DNA of 64,000 bases from Tritrichomonas musculus (Eukaryota > Parabasalia > Tritrichomonadida > Tritrichomonadidae): contig JAPFFF010000004.1 of assembly GCA_039105265.1 (NCBI GenBank), positions 3,162,001-3,226,000 on the forward strand. Reading direction: 5' to 3'. The translations under genes were made by a program, and so were the position numbers. This document shows positions 44,745 through 55,354 of this stretch, in pieces. The notes below the pieces were generated by a model that was not told where the DNA came from, did no database searches, and saw only the letters and a program-made list of their open reading frames with translations. Numbering within the stretch: the first letter of the stretch is position 1; each line of letters begins with the position of its first letter.

Positions 44745-47189
44745 ATGTCAATTCTATATTCCGCAGGAACAAGCAGTTCTTATCGACTTGGACGACAAAC
44801 TCCTAATAACAACAATAAAATACCTACACCAGTTGATATTAATTTACGAAATGTTGTTTGTATTGCAGCAGGGTGGCAACATAATGTTATTGTCTATGCT
44901 GATGGAACTGTGGTTGGTTGGGGCAGCAATACTGATAAACAGATAGGTTTGGATCAGAGAAAAAATGATAATTTACCAACTGTTATTGATACTTTATCTG
45001 ATGTAAAAATTGTTTGGGCATCTTGTGGAGATAAAATTACATCTTTTCTCACAGATACAGGTGTAGTTTATATTGCAGATAAGAAAGTACCAAAGAACCG
45101 CCCTTGCAAATTAAATATACCAGTTCAATGCTGTTATTGCGCTTGTGGTGTTAATAATACCTATTCAATAGGAATTGATGGATCTCTTTACATGAGCTCT
45201 GAAGATCCAACAGATGATCCTGTCCATTTTACTTTTCCAAAACCTATATATGATGTAGCTGGAGGTGATAATTTTGCTTTGGCTGTTACTGTTGACCATG
45301 TGGCTTATGGATACGGCAAGATAGTAGGATGCAAAGAATTCAAACCTATTGCAAGCTTAGCTAACGTTCGAGTTTTGCGTGTATTTGGCTATAATCAGCA
45401 CGCAGCAGTTATAGATTTAGATGGAGTAACTTATACATGGGGTAATGGCAGTAATGGCAGACTTGGTCATGGTGATGATACGTCCTTGGACGCTTTCAAG
45501 GTAGTTGAAAAGTTAAAAAAGAAGAAGGTTGTTGACATTGATATGGGTGACTCACATACAGTTTTTATTGATTCAGAAGGAAATGTTTACGCATGCGGTG
45601 CATCTGATGATGGCAGGCTCATGCTTGGTGAAAGTCATAATTACACAACACCAGAACGTTCTAAATTAATTAAAGGACATGCTGTGTATGCAACATGCGG
45701 CTGTTTCCATACATATGTATTAACAGGTGATAGCTATATAGTGCATCCTGGAATGAGGAAGTTTCTCATTGGCCAGAATAACATTCCTACTTCACAAGTT
45801 TTTGTTTTTGGAGATGATGAAATAAATATTGGCTACCACTCAATGCTTCATCTTGGCTTTTTCCCAGGAGATATTGTTCGAACAACAGATAAAATTGGAA
45901 CAGTTTTTGGACTCTCTGGAACTTCCAAAGTTGCTGTTATATTTGGAGACACCATAGAAAAAGTGCGAGCTGAAAATCTAGCCTTTGTCACAAGAAAAGG
46001 ATATGTTGGTGTTCCAATCGTTTTTCAGAACAAGCAATTAACTGTTGATGGCGGTTCAATTTTGAAATCCTATGGCCTCCAATGTGGTGAAAAACTTGCT
46101 GATACTACCAACAAACAATATATTGTGCTTGGAGTTTATTGTAATTCCATTTACCTTGAACCTTTAGAGCAAAAGCAAGATCCATCTTCTAGCCCATATC
46201 CAAATTCAATTGCAATAGAAGGATCTTTACAAGAATTTTTCTCCAATTTCACTTTGATTGAATCGAAGCGTGAATTTTGTAATATTGAAGTTAACAACGT
46301 CATGTACCCATGCGAAAAGATCGAACCTTTCTACTTACATCTTCCAGAACCTATTCTCGTTGTTGGCCGCTTTTCATATTTCTATGTTGGATCTAATTAC
46401 AAAAAAGAGACAAAGTTTTATAAGGAAGACCAAGCACCTAGTTTAGAAACAAACGGTTCATTTTATGCTTTCGATTCAGTTATTTATAATAATCAAAGAG
46501 CTTTAATATCATCATTAGGCAAGGAACAATCAGTTATTTTTACCGAAGATCCAAAAGAAAAAACATCTACAATCATTGTCCCCAACTCCAAGCTTACTCT
46601 TCTCACCAGAGTTATCCCAGATTCGTTCATTGAAACAGAACTCGAGGGCCAAACAGGCGTTAAAAAACTATCAAATAGCCTTCCATATGATATTAAAGAG
46701 ACTGATTCACAACTTAAATGCTGTCCAGGCGATCTTTTTGTTGGAAATGAAGGATTTGTTTCTATCCTTGGCTATTATAAAGACGAAAACAACAAAAATG
46801 ATCCTAACGTTCCTTATGCTTGCTTGCTTTCTGATCTTTTGAACCAAAGTGGCACTTTTAAGAAACCTTTTATTTTTAAAGTAGAAAATTATAAGCTGGT
46901 ACGAAAAATCTACAATATTGGTTATTCGAACGTAGTCTTCAACGAAGAAACAATCCCCATTATTTTATCTGGACTTCAAACCTCAATGCTTGGTACAGGG
47001 CTTCTTCAAGGCGATGAGGTACTTGTTGACAATGATAATAGAGCTGTTGTTTGCGGTTTGAAAGAACACTACTTATGGTTAAAGTCCTTTGATGGCGAAA
47101 TGTATTGTATCCAAACTCTCGATTCTGATTTCAAAGGGAGGATTACTTTTGTACAACGTCCAACTTCAAACTACAAAATCTTACTTTAA
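44745..47189 (+). CDS. RCC1-repeat protein with C-terminal beta-rich modules
   Basis: The 814-residue product starts with an RCC1 propeller over about 1-330. Repeats include VVCIAAGWQHNVIVYADGTV, VVGWGSNTDKQIGLD, YTWGNGSNGRLGHGDDTS and VVDIDMGDSHTVFIDSEGNV. The remaining ~480 residues contain several similar short beta modules. They read FFPGDIVRTTDKIGTVFGLS, GLQCGEKLADTTN, CCPGDLFVGNEGFVSILGYY and GLLQGDEVLVDNDNRAVVCG, each a (P/Q)GD(x)V turn followed by a G-containing strand, like SH3/KOW or Mib-HERC2 folds. RCC1 itself is a Ran exchange factor, but this fusion argues against simple orthology. A scaffold or exchange-factor role is open. Confidence 0.82.
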   Translation: MSILYSAGTSSSYRLGRQTPNNNNKIPTPVDINLRNVVCIAAGWQHNVIVYADGTVVGWGSNTDKQIGLDQRKNDNLPTVIDTLSDVKIVWASCGDKITSFLTDTGVVYIADKKVPKNRPCKLNIPVQCCYCACGVNNTYSIGIDGSLYMSSEDPTDDPVHFTFPKPIYDVAGGDNFALAVTVDHVAYGYGKIVGCKEFKPIASLANVRVLRVFGYNQHAAVIDLDGVTYTWGNGSNGRLGHGDDTSLDAFKVVEKLKKKKVVDIDMGDSHTVFIDSEGNVYACGASDDGRLMLGESHNYTTPERSKLIKGHAVYATCGCFHTYVLTGDSYIVHPGMRKFLIGQNNIPTSQVFVFGDDEINIGYHSMLHLGFFPGDIVRTTDKIGTVFGLSGTSKVAVIFGDTIEKVRAENLAFVTRKGYVGVPIVFQNKQLTVDGGSILKSYGLQCGEKLADTTNKQYIVLGVYCNSIYLEPLEQKQDPSSSPYPNSIAIEGSLQEFFSNFTLIESKREFCNIEVNNVMYPCEKIEPFYLHLPEPILVVGRFSYFYVGSNYKKETKFYKEDQAPSLETNGSFYAFDSVIYNNQRALISSLGKEQSVIFTEDPKEKTSTIIVPNSKLTLLTRVIPDSFIETELEGQTGVKKLSNSLPYDIKETDSQLKCCPGDLFVGNEGFVSILGYYKDENNKNDPNVPYACLLSDLLNQSGTFKKPFIFKVENYKLVRKIYNIGYSNVVFNEETIPIILSGLQTSMLGTGLLQGDEVLVDNDNRAVVCGLKEHYLWLKSFDGEMYCIQTLDSDFKGRITFVQRPTSNYKILL

Positions 47190-47441
47190 CTTTCATTCTT
47201 TTTTATATTATTAATTTTGAACTTTTTATTATTATGTAAATAGCAATTGTTCGTACTTCATTCATCTACTTGTTTATTTAATAAGCAGTTATGCAAAATC
47301 GCCTTTTATTTATAAAAGTAGGAAAAATAAAATCTATAATCAAGATGAAACCATTTTTTAAAATTAAATAAATAAAAAAATGTTTAGTAACTCTCCCAAT
47401 AATTATAGGAAATAAGGCGATCGTACAAATAATTAGCATAT

Positions 47442-48593
47442 TTAAATTTTTCCTCTCAGTTCAGCAAGTTCTTTCTTGAGCAAACCTAGCTTCTCAGCTT
47501 TTGAAGCAGTAATTTCTTGTTCATGCATTAATTCCATCGTGGTTACTTTAAATTGCTGAATCTGCTTAGTTGTTTCTTCAATATCTTCGAGTTGACTTTC
47601 CATTTCTTTCTTAAAATTAAGTTCTGTAGATAAAGCATTTTGAAGGAATTTTGGCGGCTCTTTTTGAAGTTCAGCTATTTCGCAGGCAATTGCCATTTTT
47701 GCATCTTCATTTGTCCATTTCATATTGTCCTTTATTGAATCATTTCTTATAGAAGAGCGTGAAACACCTCGCTGGCGAGATGTCAACAAATCAAGTTCTT
47801 CTCGTGCTTTTTTGACTTTTGATACGAGTGATAACCGCTGGCTCATCCAAACACTAGCTGACATTTTGTTTTCACTTTCTTTGGCTCGTTTCTTTACAAC
47901 AGCTTGTTCTTTAATTGTTAAATCGCGCTCTCTATTTTTAAGAATAGTAAGCTGCTCTCTTCTTTTCCTCAATTCTTCTTCAAGAGCTTGCTTCTGAGTT
48001 ACAAGTGAAGATACAGATTCAATTGAGAAATCTTTAAGTTCGTTGGCCTTCCTTTTGATGGTTTCTTTAATATCAATACAATCTTTTGTAACTTGCTCAA
48101 GATTTTCATCTAATTCTGATAATTTGTTCCTGGCTTGATATAAATCCGAATTGCGGTGCAATCTATCTGCTTCTGCAGTTGCTAATTGCTCGTTTAATTC
48201 ATTAACTTGCTGTGATATAATTCGAATTTGAGATTCGGTTTTACTGATTTCTGAATTCAAGTTGTAGTTTACAGCTTTGAGACCTTGAATATGACCTTTA
48301 TATTGCTCTTGAATAGCTTCGAGGTTTCGAAGTTGATCAAAGAAACTTCCACGTACATCATCATTCATTGGTGGAGGTTGAAACATTTCGCTAAGTCGGT
48401 CATTCTCGTCCTCAACGTTATTCATTTCGATATTAAGCTCTTCTTGCTTTTTTTCTAGCTTAGCTTTCAATTCTTTTAATAATTTGAGGTCGTGTTCAGC
48501 ATCATGGACTTGCTGGTCTAAAAGTGCATTGGCTGCGTCTTCAGCATCTTTTTCTTTTAGGCGCTTGATTCTTTCAAGTTCTTCTTCTGACAT
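47442..48593 (-). CDS. Coiled-coil protein, 383 residues
   Basis: Nearly the whole product is heptad-rich, charged alpha-helix. It breaks at MFQPPPMNDDVRG (~70-82) and at a Ser/Arg-rich loop (SRQRGVSRSSIR, ~278-289). It has no signal, membrane segment or known head domain. Such proteins often belong to axonemal or cytoskeletal assemblies in flagellates (CCDC or ODA types), but I see no specific signature. Start ATG at 48593 lies a few bases after CTTCAAG. The gene is secure, the function is open. Confidence 0.68.
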   Translation of the reverse strand: MSEEELERIKRLKEKDAEDAANALLDQQVHDAEHDLKLLKELKAKLEKKQEELNIEMNNVEDENDRLSEMFQPPPMNDDVRGSFFDQLRNLEAIQEQYKGHIQGLKAVNYNLNSEISKTESQIRIISQQVNELNEQLATAEADRLHRNSDLYQARNKLSELDENLEQVTKDCIDIKETIKRKANELKDFSIESVSSLVTQKQALEEELRKRREQLTILKNRERDLTIKEQAVVKKRAKESENKMSASVWMSQRLSLVSKVKKAREELDLLTSRQRGVSRSSIRNDSIKDNMKWTNEDAKMAIACEIAELQKEPPKFLQNALSTELNFKKEMESQLEDIEETTKQIQQFKVTTMELMHEQEITASKAEKLGLLKKELAELRGKI

Positions 48594-49132
48594 TTCTTGA
48601 AGAGAAAATTAGTTTATATATTTTAAAAAACCAGCCAAATAATATATCAAAAAGTTATTTTATAACATTCAGAAATTTCAAATAACATCTATAAATCATT
48701 ATTTCAATTTCCTTATTTCATTTGAGGATTTGGCCAGCATAAAAAGTTTTTTTTTTATTTTTATTTATAATACATTCTTTTTAAATATATGTCATACAAA
48801 ATTCCAAATTTAAATATATATCATAAAAAAATTTCCTGTGATCAATGATCGAAGGCTAATAGGCTTTCTAAATAAGATTATATGCATAATATTAATTACA
48901 AAAGAAGTTTCATTAGAAAATAATCTCGGTTACAGTGATACTTATCATCTCATCTTAATCATTGAAAAATATCTTGTGACTTAATAAATAGTGAAAAAGT
49001 TTTAGAATTTGTTATTTTTTTGTGAATAAAAATAGAGCGTTATTTTGAATGAGAAAAAAAGCGTTTTTCTTTTTACTTCATACGTTTATCGATTAAAAAA
49101 AAAATCTAACTACGTAAAAAAGTGTTATAATT
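48594..49132. promoter_or_regulatory. Divergent spacer between two coiled-coil genes
   Basis: This 539-base region must hold both promoters of the genes reading leftward at 48593 and rightward at 49133. It includes TTTAAATATATGTCATA and TTTAAATATATATCATA, two near copies 40 bases apart (48781-48828). No gene is seen. Confidence 0.4.
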
Positions 49133-52100
49133 ATGCAACAGTCGTCACCATCATCACCGAAAGCAAAACCTTTCAAGCCAAATTTCGAACAGGAAGAATC
49201 TTTCCAGAATTTAACCCAGTTTTTTAATGGATGGAATGAAAACAATCTTTCAGAAGCTATATCAGATCCAGAAAAAAACAAAGAACTACAGACTCTTGTC
49301 AATAATTTTTTCATTACTGTTTGCCAGACATTTAAAGAAAATAAAGTTAATCCAAAAGTTTTCGAGTTTACTGAATTATGCTTAAATCAACTTGAAAAAT
49401 CACAACAGAATGAAAATGCAGATCAACAATCAAGCTCGCAATCAGACTATAAGAAGGAACAATTGAACGAGAAAAAATTAATAGAAGAAACTAGTAAAAA
49501 AGTTACAAACCGAATTGCTAGCCAAATTAAGATAAAGACTCCAATTAGTGAAGTTGCTCTTGTTGAAAAAATTAATGAAAGAGTTCAAAAATACAAAGAT
49601 ACACTTCAAGAAATCATTGAATCATTTGATCTTCCTCAAAACACAAGTCCAGATTCAATAGTACCTGTACTTCGTACCAAATTCGAATATGCCAATGCAA
49701 ATTCCAATTCAAACTTGAACAATACAAACCAAAACGGATCTAAATCTAATGTTTCAAAATCTTCAAATACCAAGCCAAGCCTCAAACAACAACTTATTGA
49801 TGTCACAAATGAATTAGCTAATGTTCGCCATCAACTTCAAAAAACAGAAGATGAAATTGAAAATAAAGATAACCAAATCAAAGAAATGAAAGATTCAATT
49901 CAACAACTCAAATCTAAAACACAAAATACAACATTAATACAAGAAATGAACAATGAACTTGTTGACAATAGAGTTGAATATGGTAGAATGAAATCCGAAA
50001 ATGTTGCCCTAAAGAAAGAAAATCTAAACGTTCACAAAAGATGTGAAGCTCTTGAACAAAAATTAGAGAAATATAAACAACAGGTTATTGAAGATAAGGA
50101 GATTAATACTGAATTAATTAAAAAACTCTCGGAAACAAAGAATCAGTTAAAGCAGCACCAAAAACAAATGGATGAAACGTCACAAGAAACAATCAAACAA
50201 CGCGATCAGCAGCAATCTCTACAAGTTGTTAACTTTATAGACCAATTGACAAAACAATATGAGAACCAAGCTGAAGAACTTTCACAAGAATCCAATTTCA
50301 GAAAACACATTGTTGATTCATTTAAGAAACTGAATCAGGTAAATCAAGAGCTTGAACACCAATTGGAAATATCAGAATCAAAAGTCAATGATTTAACTAG
50401 ACGGTTGGAACATGCACAAACAAATGATTCAAGTTATACAGCATTAAATACATCTTATCAAAATGGCTTAACTGTAAATGATCGTAATGTCAATATTGAT
50501 AACGATGATAATAATAATAATGACAACAATAACCATAATGATAACAATGATCATAATAATAATAATAATTATAATGACAACAATAATCATAATGATAATA
50601 ATAATGGTAACAATAAGCACCACAAGCACCACAAAAATAATGCAAATTATGTTGATGATGGCTTCATTCAAGATATTCAGAAACAAATCGATTCAATTAA
50701 TGACGAAGAATCAAAAACACCAATATTAAACATTCTTTCTGAAACGAATCAACCTGTTCCAGAAAGAGTCTCTCGTTCTGTTAATTCTCTTGTAAACACA
50801 ATTAACAAGAATATTGAAAATGCAACCGTTGCTGAAGAAAATAAGACTCGCAACGAACTCTTGTTAAATACATGCGGAAGTGTGCTTGTGTATTTGAATA
50901 ACCTTATAGAAACAGGAGAAATTACAAGATGGACAATGAATAATCATAGTTTTGATGAAGCAAGATCTTTGTTATCAACACAAGTTGCAACCATCACACG
51001 ATTTATAAAAGAAAATTGCAAAGGAGTTGTTGAAGACAAATCAATGATTTCTGCCTTCCTCAAATTTAAAGATCCTAATCAACTTGATCAATATTTGCAA
51101 GACTATATATCAAAATATGAGAACCAAGGCCAAAATAATGATAACGAAAACAACAACGATCAAGCCGAAAGCGAATTAATGGTTCTTTTGCTACAAGCTG
51201 TATCAGCAGGCATTGTTCTTCACTCATATGCACTTCAAGCCAAAGGACAAGTTGAAAGACAAGCACAAGATATTAAAGCAATGAAGTCTCAAACTGATAA
51301 GCAACAAAAGCGCGAAAAACAAACAACAAGAGAATTAAAGGCAGCTCAAGATGGTGCTCAAAGATCAGATAAAGCCATAAGATCTGTTAAATCAGTACTT
51401 CGAAAGGCTGTTATTGAGAGTGATGAAAACAACTGCCATCCAAATCTGATCTTAGAACAACTCGAAAAGATTGATGACGTTGAAGACCAAAATAATAAGA
51501 GTAATCCAAATCAAAACGAGTACACAAATCAACAATACACTAAGGATCTTCAAGCCAAGCTTAAAGACTTACAAACAAAGGTACAAGAACAAAATGAACA
51601 AATTCAAGATTTGAATAATGAAGCTGAAAAAGAAAGTTCAAAGAAAGAAGAAGAAAACTCAGCTCATATTAAAAATCTTGAAGAACAAGTAAAGAAACTT
51701 CAAAAGAAGAACGAAAAGCTTAAAGGAAAGAATGCCACCTACAAACAAAGACTACGATCATCCGATAACAATAACAATGTTACTAATACTGTTGAAGAAA
51801 CAACAAACTATAGCACTCTTCAATCTTCACAGAATATTCTTGGAAATCAATTAGAAGCAGATCTCGATGCCGCCAAAGACGAGAACGTGCATCTCAAACA
51901 AGAGAACGAGAGACTAGTTGGCGAAAAGGAACGCTTATATCAAAAGATTCAAGAAATAAACGATTCATCGGTTGAAAAACTCAACAAATTGAAAGCATCA
52001 CTCAAGAAGTCCAAGCAACGAATAGAGGAAGATTATGAAAAGAAGCGTGAAGAATATCGCGCAACTATTGCTCAAAATGAAGCAATTATTGCAGATCTTG

Positions 52101-53182
52101 AAAACGAAGTTCAAGCTGCAAAAGAATCAGAAAGTGAAACAAAAGATGTCATCAACATTCTAAATAATGATTTGAATGACATTAAAGACAAATTTAACAC
52201 ACTTCAAGCAGAATACCGTATTATGAGGAGCCGATTGGTTGGCAAAGAAGAAGAAATCAAACGAGAAAAAGCAACATTTGATGCCCAATTCCGTCTTAAG
52301 CAATTTGCATCACAAACAGAAGCTCAAGCACAGATTGATGCTTATCGTTATGAAAATGAAACAAAGACAAGGGATTTCTTAGTTTCAGTTTGTAGATTAT
52401 TTAACGAATATGTTGACCCAAGCGCCAAGATTGATTATGAAAGTGTTCTTGATATGCTTGATCGAGTTTCTAAAGATACAAAAGCAAACATGGAAAGCGC
52501 AAAACAAGCTCAAAAAGCAGTAAAAGAATTAGATACAGTCAGAAAGCAACTTGGAATCAAGAAATCAGCCAAGTTGAGCGAAAACATTCACGATCTTCAA
52601 AGGCAGAATCGTCAACTTGGAGATAAATTGAAGACAATCGAAAATGAAGCCAAGAAAGAGAAAGAAAAGGAGAAAGAAAACGACAAAGATAAATCAAATT
52701 CAAACAAAGACGATAAAGTTCAAAATTGGCCTGAATGGGCAAATTCACTTTATGATCAAGTTCTTAAAGAAGACGGATTCTCAGATGCTAAAAGTGAAAA
52801 AGAAGTTCAACGAGCTATCGAGGAGGCAGTCTTAACAGCTGCAGGTAATCCTAGAACTAGCCGTTATTTGGACTTTTTGAGAGCTGAGAAGAAACTTGTT
52901 TTAAGTGGAAAATCTACAAAAGATGCAAAGGTAAAGAATCCGAAATTAAGCCTTTCTCAGTTGATGGCAACTGCTATTACAATTACGAGATTAATGAAAA
53001 TGTCAGGGCACAAACCCTCACCAATTGCTATCTCAATTGAGCCTGATGAGGAAGAGCAACAAATTCGCAGATCAGGAAATCCTGATAAAAGTAATGTTAA
53101 ACCACTTTTCAAGCAGTTTGTGAGAAATCAATCTGCTCAAGAAAACGATGAACAAAAAGAAAAACAGCAAAAGAATCAATAA
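49133..53182 (+). CDS. Giant coiled-coil protein with Asn/Asp/His tract
   Basis: The 1349-residue product is mostly charged coiled coil (for example ~215-440 and ~790-1100), rich in Gln, Lys, Glu and Asn. A low-complexity tract of Asn, Asp and His lies at ~448-505; its codons (AAT, AAC, GAT) form an imperfect trinucleotide repeat at 50490-50640 that probably varies in length between strains. A more ordered helical block (~530-700) separates the coils. The C-terminal ~140 residues are partly globular (PEWANSLYDQVLKEDGFSD, LMATAITITRLMKM). It resembles cytoskeletal or centrosomal scaffold proteins in general form only. Confidence 0.7.
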   Translation: MQQSSPSSPKAKPFKPNFEQEESFQNLTQFFNGWNENNLSEAISDPEKNKELQTLVNNFFITVCQTFKENKVNPKVFEFTELCLNQLEKSQQNENADQQSSSQSDYKKEQLNEKKLIEETSKKVTNRIASQIKIKTPISEVALVEKINERVQKYKDTLQEIIESFDLPQNTSPDSIVPVLRTKFEYANANSNSNLNNTNQNGSKSNVSKSSNTKPSLKQQLIDVTNELANVRHQLQKTEDEIENKDNQIKEMKDSIQQLKSKTQNTTLIQEMNNELVDNRVEYGRMKSENVALKKENLNVHKRCEALEQKLEKYKQQVIEDKEINTELIKKLSETKNQLKQHQKQMDETSQETIKQRDQQQSLQVVNFIDQLTKQYENQAEELSQESNFRKHIVDSFKKLNQVNQELEHQLEISESKVNDLTRRLEHAQTNDSSYTALNTSYQNGLTVNDRNVNIDNDDNNNNDNNNHNDNNDHNNNNNYNDNNNHNDNNNGNNKHHKHHKNNANYVDDGFIQDIQKQIDSINDEESKTPILNILSETNQPVPERVSRSVNSLVNTINKNIENATVAEENKTRNELLLNTCGSVLVYLNNLIETGEITRWTMNNHSFDEARSLLSTQVATITRFIKENCKGVVEDKSMISAFLKFKDPNQLDQYLQDYISKYENQGQNNDNENNNDQAESELMVLLLQAVSAGIVLHSYALQAKGQVERQAQDIKAMKSQTDKQQKREKQTTRELKAAQDGAQRSDKAIRSVKSVLRKAVIESDENNCHPNLILEQLEKIDDVEDQNNKSNPNQNEYTNQQYTKDLQAKLKDLQTKVQEQNEQIQDLNNEAEKESSKKEEENSAHIKNLEEQVKKLQKKNEKLKGKNATYKQRLRSSDNNNNVTNTVEETTNYSTLQSSQNILGNQLEADLDAAKDENVHLKQENERLVGEKERLYQKIQEINDSSVEKLNKLKASLKKSKQRIEEDYEKKREEYRATIAQNEAIIADLENEVQAAKESESETKDVINILNNDLNDIKDKFNTLQAEYRIMRSRLVGKEEEIKREKATFDAQFRLKQFASQTEAQAQIDAYRYENETKTRDFLVSVCRLFNEYVDPSAKIDYESVLDMLDRVSKDTKANMESAKQAQKAVKELDTVRKQLGIKKSAKLSENIHDLQRQNRQLGDKLKTIENEAKKEKEKEKENDKDKSNSNKDDKVQNWPEWANSLYDQVLKEDGFSDAKSEKEVQRAIEEAVLTAAGNPRTSRYLDFLRAEKKLVLSGKSTKDAKVKNPKLSLSQLMATAITITRLMKMSGHKPSPIAISIEPDEEEQQIRRSGNPDKSNVKPLFKQFVRNQSAQENDEQKEKQQKNQ

Positions 53183-54524
53183 TATGAAATTATGATCTGT
53201 GATGAAAAGCGCCATATGATGTTTTATTTTGAAAATCATTCTCTTTAAATTATTTAAAAAATGCTTTTATATGCACCTATTTATTATTTATTTTCGCAAC
53301 GTTTTAGAATTATGAAACAGTACTGTATAAATGATAAAAAGTTTTTTTGAGACGGAGGAACTTCCACTTATCAATGTGCTCAATTTAATTTTCTCATTAA
53401 AAAAAAAAGTATTCTGATTTTCCTTGATAAATCATTTTATCATGTCATAAAGATTTTTAATGTTCTGAAGTTTGCATAATAGATTAGTTAAAAGAGACAA
53501 TAATTTAGATATATATCAAAACAATCTATAATTTATTTTTTAAGCTTCTCCTTTCAAATTCAAAAGATTAAATTCAATGAGATTTCACAAAGAAAATATA
53601 CATAAATATCGTTTTTAAAAATGAATTAAAATATGAAATTTATATAGATATATATTTCAAATGAATGAATAAAAATATTTTTATGAAATCTTATCGATTT
53701 TGTTTTTTTACAGATAGAAATCATAGAATTAAAAAATCAGTAAAATTTTGAATGAAATAAGATTTAATCGTTGAGGCCATATTTTTATTATTTTTCACCA
53801 AAACTTTTTCCGAAAAATGCTCTATTGAATTATTTATTCTATGAGTTAATTCAATATTGAATGATTTACATTTTTTTTGGGAAGGAGAACCTTAATTTCA
53901 AATATATTAAACCTGATAAGTGTATTTTTGATCAATATAAACAGTAAATTTTTGCTTTAATAAAATATTTATAAAAGCAATATATCATTGAGTAATATTA
54001 CTCAATGATGTAAAAATCAAATCTATGTAAAGTTATGAAAATTTAATTCATCGTTTTAAAATTAGAATATAAAAAGTGCATAAATTAGAAAAGTGAAATG
54101 AGCTTGATTCAAAATAAAATCTTTTAAAATCAAATACATTAAAGAAATCGATGCTATTTCTCAAAACGTTTAAAAAGATCATTTGAGAAATAAACGATTA
54201 TATTTAATTCAAATTTATTATAAAATAAAGGTGTTACTTTTTGAAATAATAAGATAGTAAAATTCTCACAAAAAATGTAATTTCATTTTCTATTGAAAAT
54301 TCCGAATAATCAATATTTTTTGAATTAAGTTAATCTTTAAACTGACAAATCCTTATGATTGGTCTTGAAGAAATATAAACTAAGCATGGTATTATTCTAA
54401 ATAATGAACAGAGATAACAATAAAAAAAAAACGACAAAAAATTTTATTTTATTTGAAAATGTTACTTCACATTCCTTTGAATTGAAGATTGTAAATTTAC
54501 TTTTTCTTCTATCATTTGACCAAG
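53183..54524. other. 1.3-kb AT-rich spacer with 26-bp perfect palindrome
   Basis: No gene or coding debris is evident. The only striking element is a perfect palindrome at 53984-54009 whose halves are ATCATTGAGTAAT and ATTACTCAATGAT, with no loop. The 3' edge carries TCATTTG eight bases before the next start, matching the trichomonad initiator. The rest is A/T homopolymers. Confidence 0.55.
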
Positions 54525-55268
54525 ATGACGAAGAAGGTGATGCCTGAAGGGTGCTGCGCCTGCCACAACATTAGCATATATTCATGCTCAACAGTTATAG
54601 CGCAACCCTCTGGCCATTGCCGCCTCTTCCACAATAATTCAGATCATACCAAAAACTTGAAGCCTCATCATCAGGAAGAAACCAGAAATGAAAAAAATAA
54701 TAATAACTGGGATCAAATGATTTCTTGTTCTGGAAATAAAGGAATAACTCCATTATTTCAGATCCACAAAAATTCTATCCACATATCGAATACAACTCAA
54801 TTGCGTGTTCATATGATTGGACCACGTGAAGTTGAAATAACGTGCCTTGAGTGCGGGTGTCTCCTTCACGTATACGCCTCAAAAAAAGGGGCGTTTTGCC
54901 AGATTACTGAATCTAAACCTGTTATAATGTGCGGAAGCTATCCATCGGAAACTCTTTTAGGATGTTTATGCTTTTCTTCTTTACCCTCTTCAATGAGATC
55001 ATTATTCAAAAAAGAAGAAGAAAACTTTTTTTATAACTTAGAAAACTACACTTCTGAAGACCCATACGACCATTCAAGTACTCTATCAAGTGGTGTTGAT
55101 ATTGAACCTCGACATTCTTTTACTAACCAATTAGACTTTTCTAATTTTTCAGAAGGTGACGAGAATGAGGATTATGATCTTATGTTCTCCAGCCAGATTG
55201 AACCTGTAGTCGGATCATACGCTGAATTAGGATTATTTCTTACGAACACAAATCAACTTGTTATGTAA
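54525..55268 (+). CDS. Cysteine-containing orphan protein, 247 residues
   Basis: The gene is not recognised. The first ATG is at 54525. The N-terminus has EGCCACHNISIYSC and a further GHC, and a central CLECGCLL lies in a beta-like region (VEITCLECGCLLHVYASKKG). Together these could bind one or two zinc ions. The second half is Ser/acidic-rich and ends in YAELGLFLTN. The CCACH and CLECG pairs have zinc-ribbon spacing but no known family pattern that I can name. TCATTTG lies just upstream. It is likely a real gene. Confidence 0.6.
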   Translation: MTKKVMPEGCCACHNISIYSCSTVIAQPSGHCRLFHNNSDHTKNLKPHHQEETRNEKNNNNWDQMISCSGNKGITPLFQIHKNSIHISNTTQLRVHMIGPREVEITCLECGCLLHVYASKKGAFCQITESKPVIMCGSYPSETLLGCLCFSSLPSSMRSLFKKEEENFFYNLENYTSEDPYDHSSTLSSGVDIEPRHSFTNQLDFSNFSEGDENEDYDLMFSSQIEPVVGSYAELGLFLTNTNQLVM

Positions 55269-55354
55269 TTCAAATTAACCTCTCCAAAATAAAATTCAGT
55301 GGTAATTTTGATTTCGATTTTTTTAATTTTATTAATTATATTTAGATACAAACT

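Noticed and set aside
50468-50729. Ile/Met-rich frames on both strands over the Asn/Asp repeat
   Set aside because: They are shadows of the trinucleotide repeat in the real coiled-coil gene.
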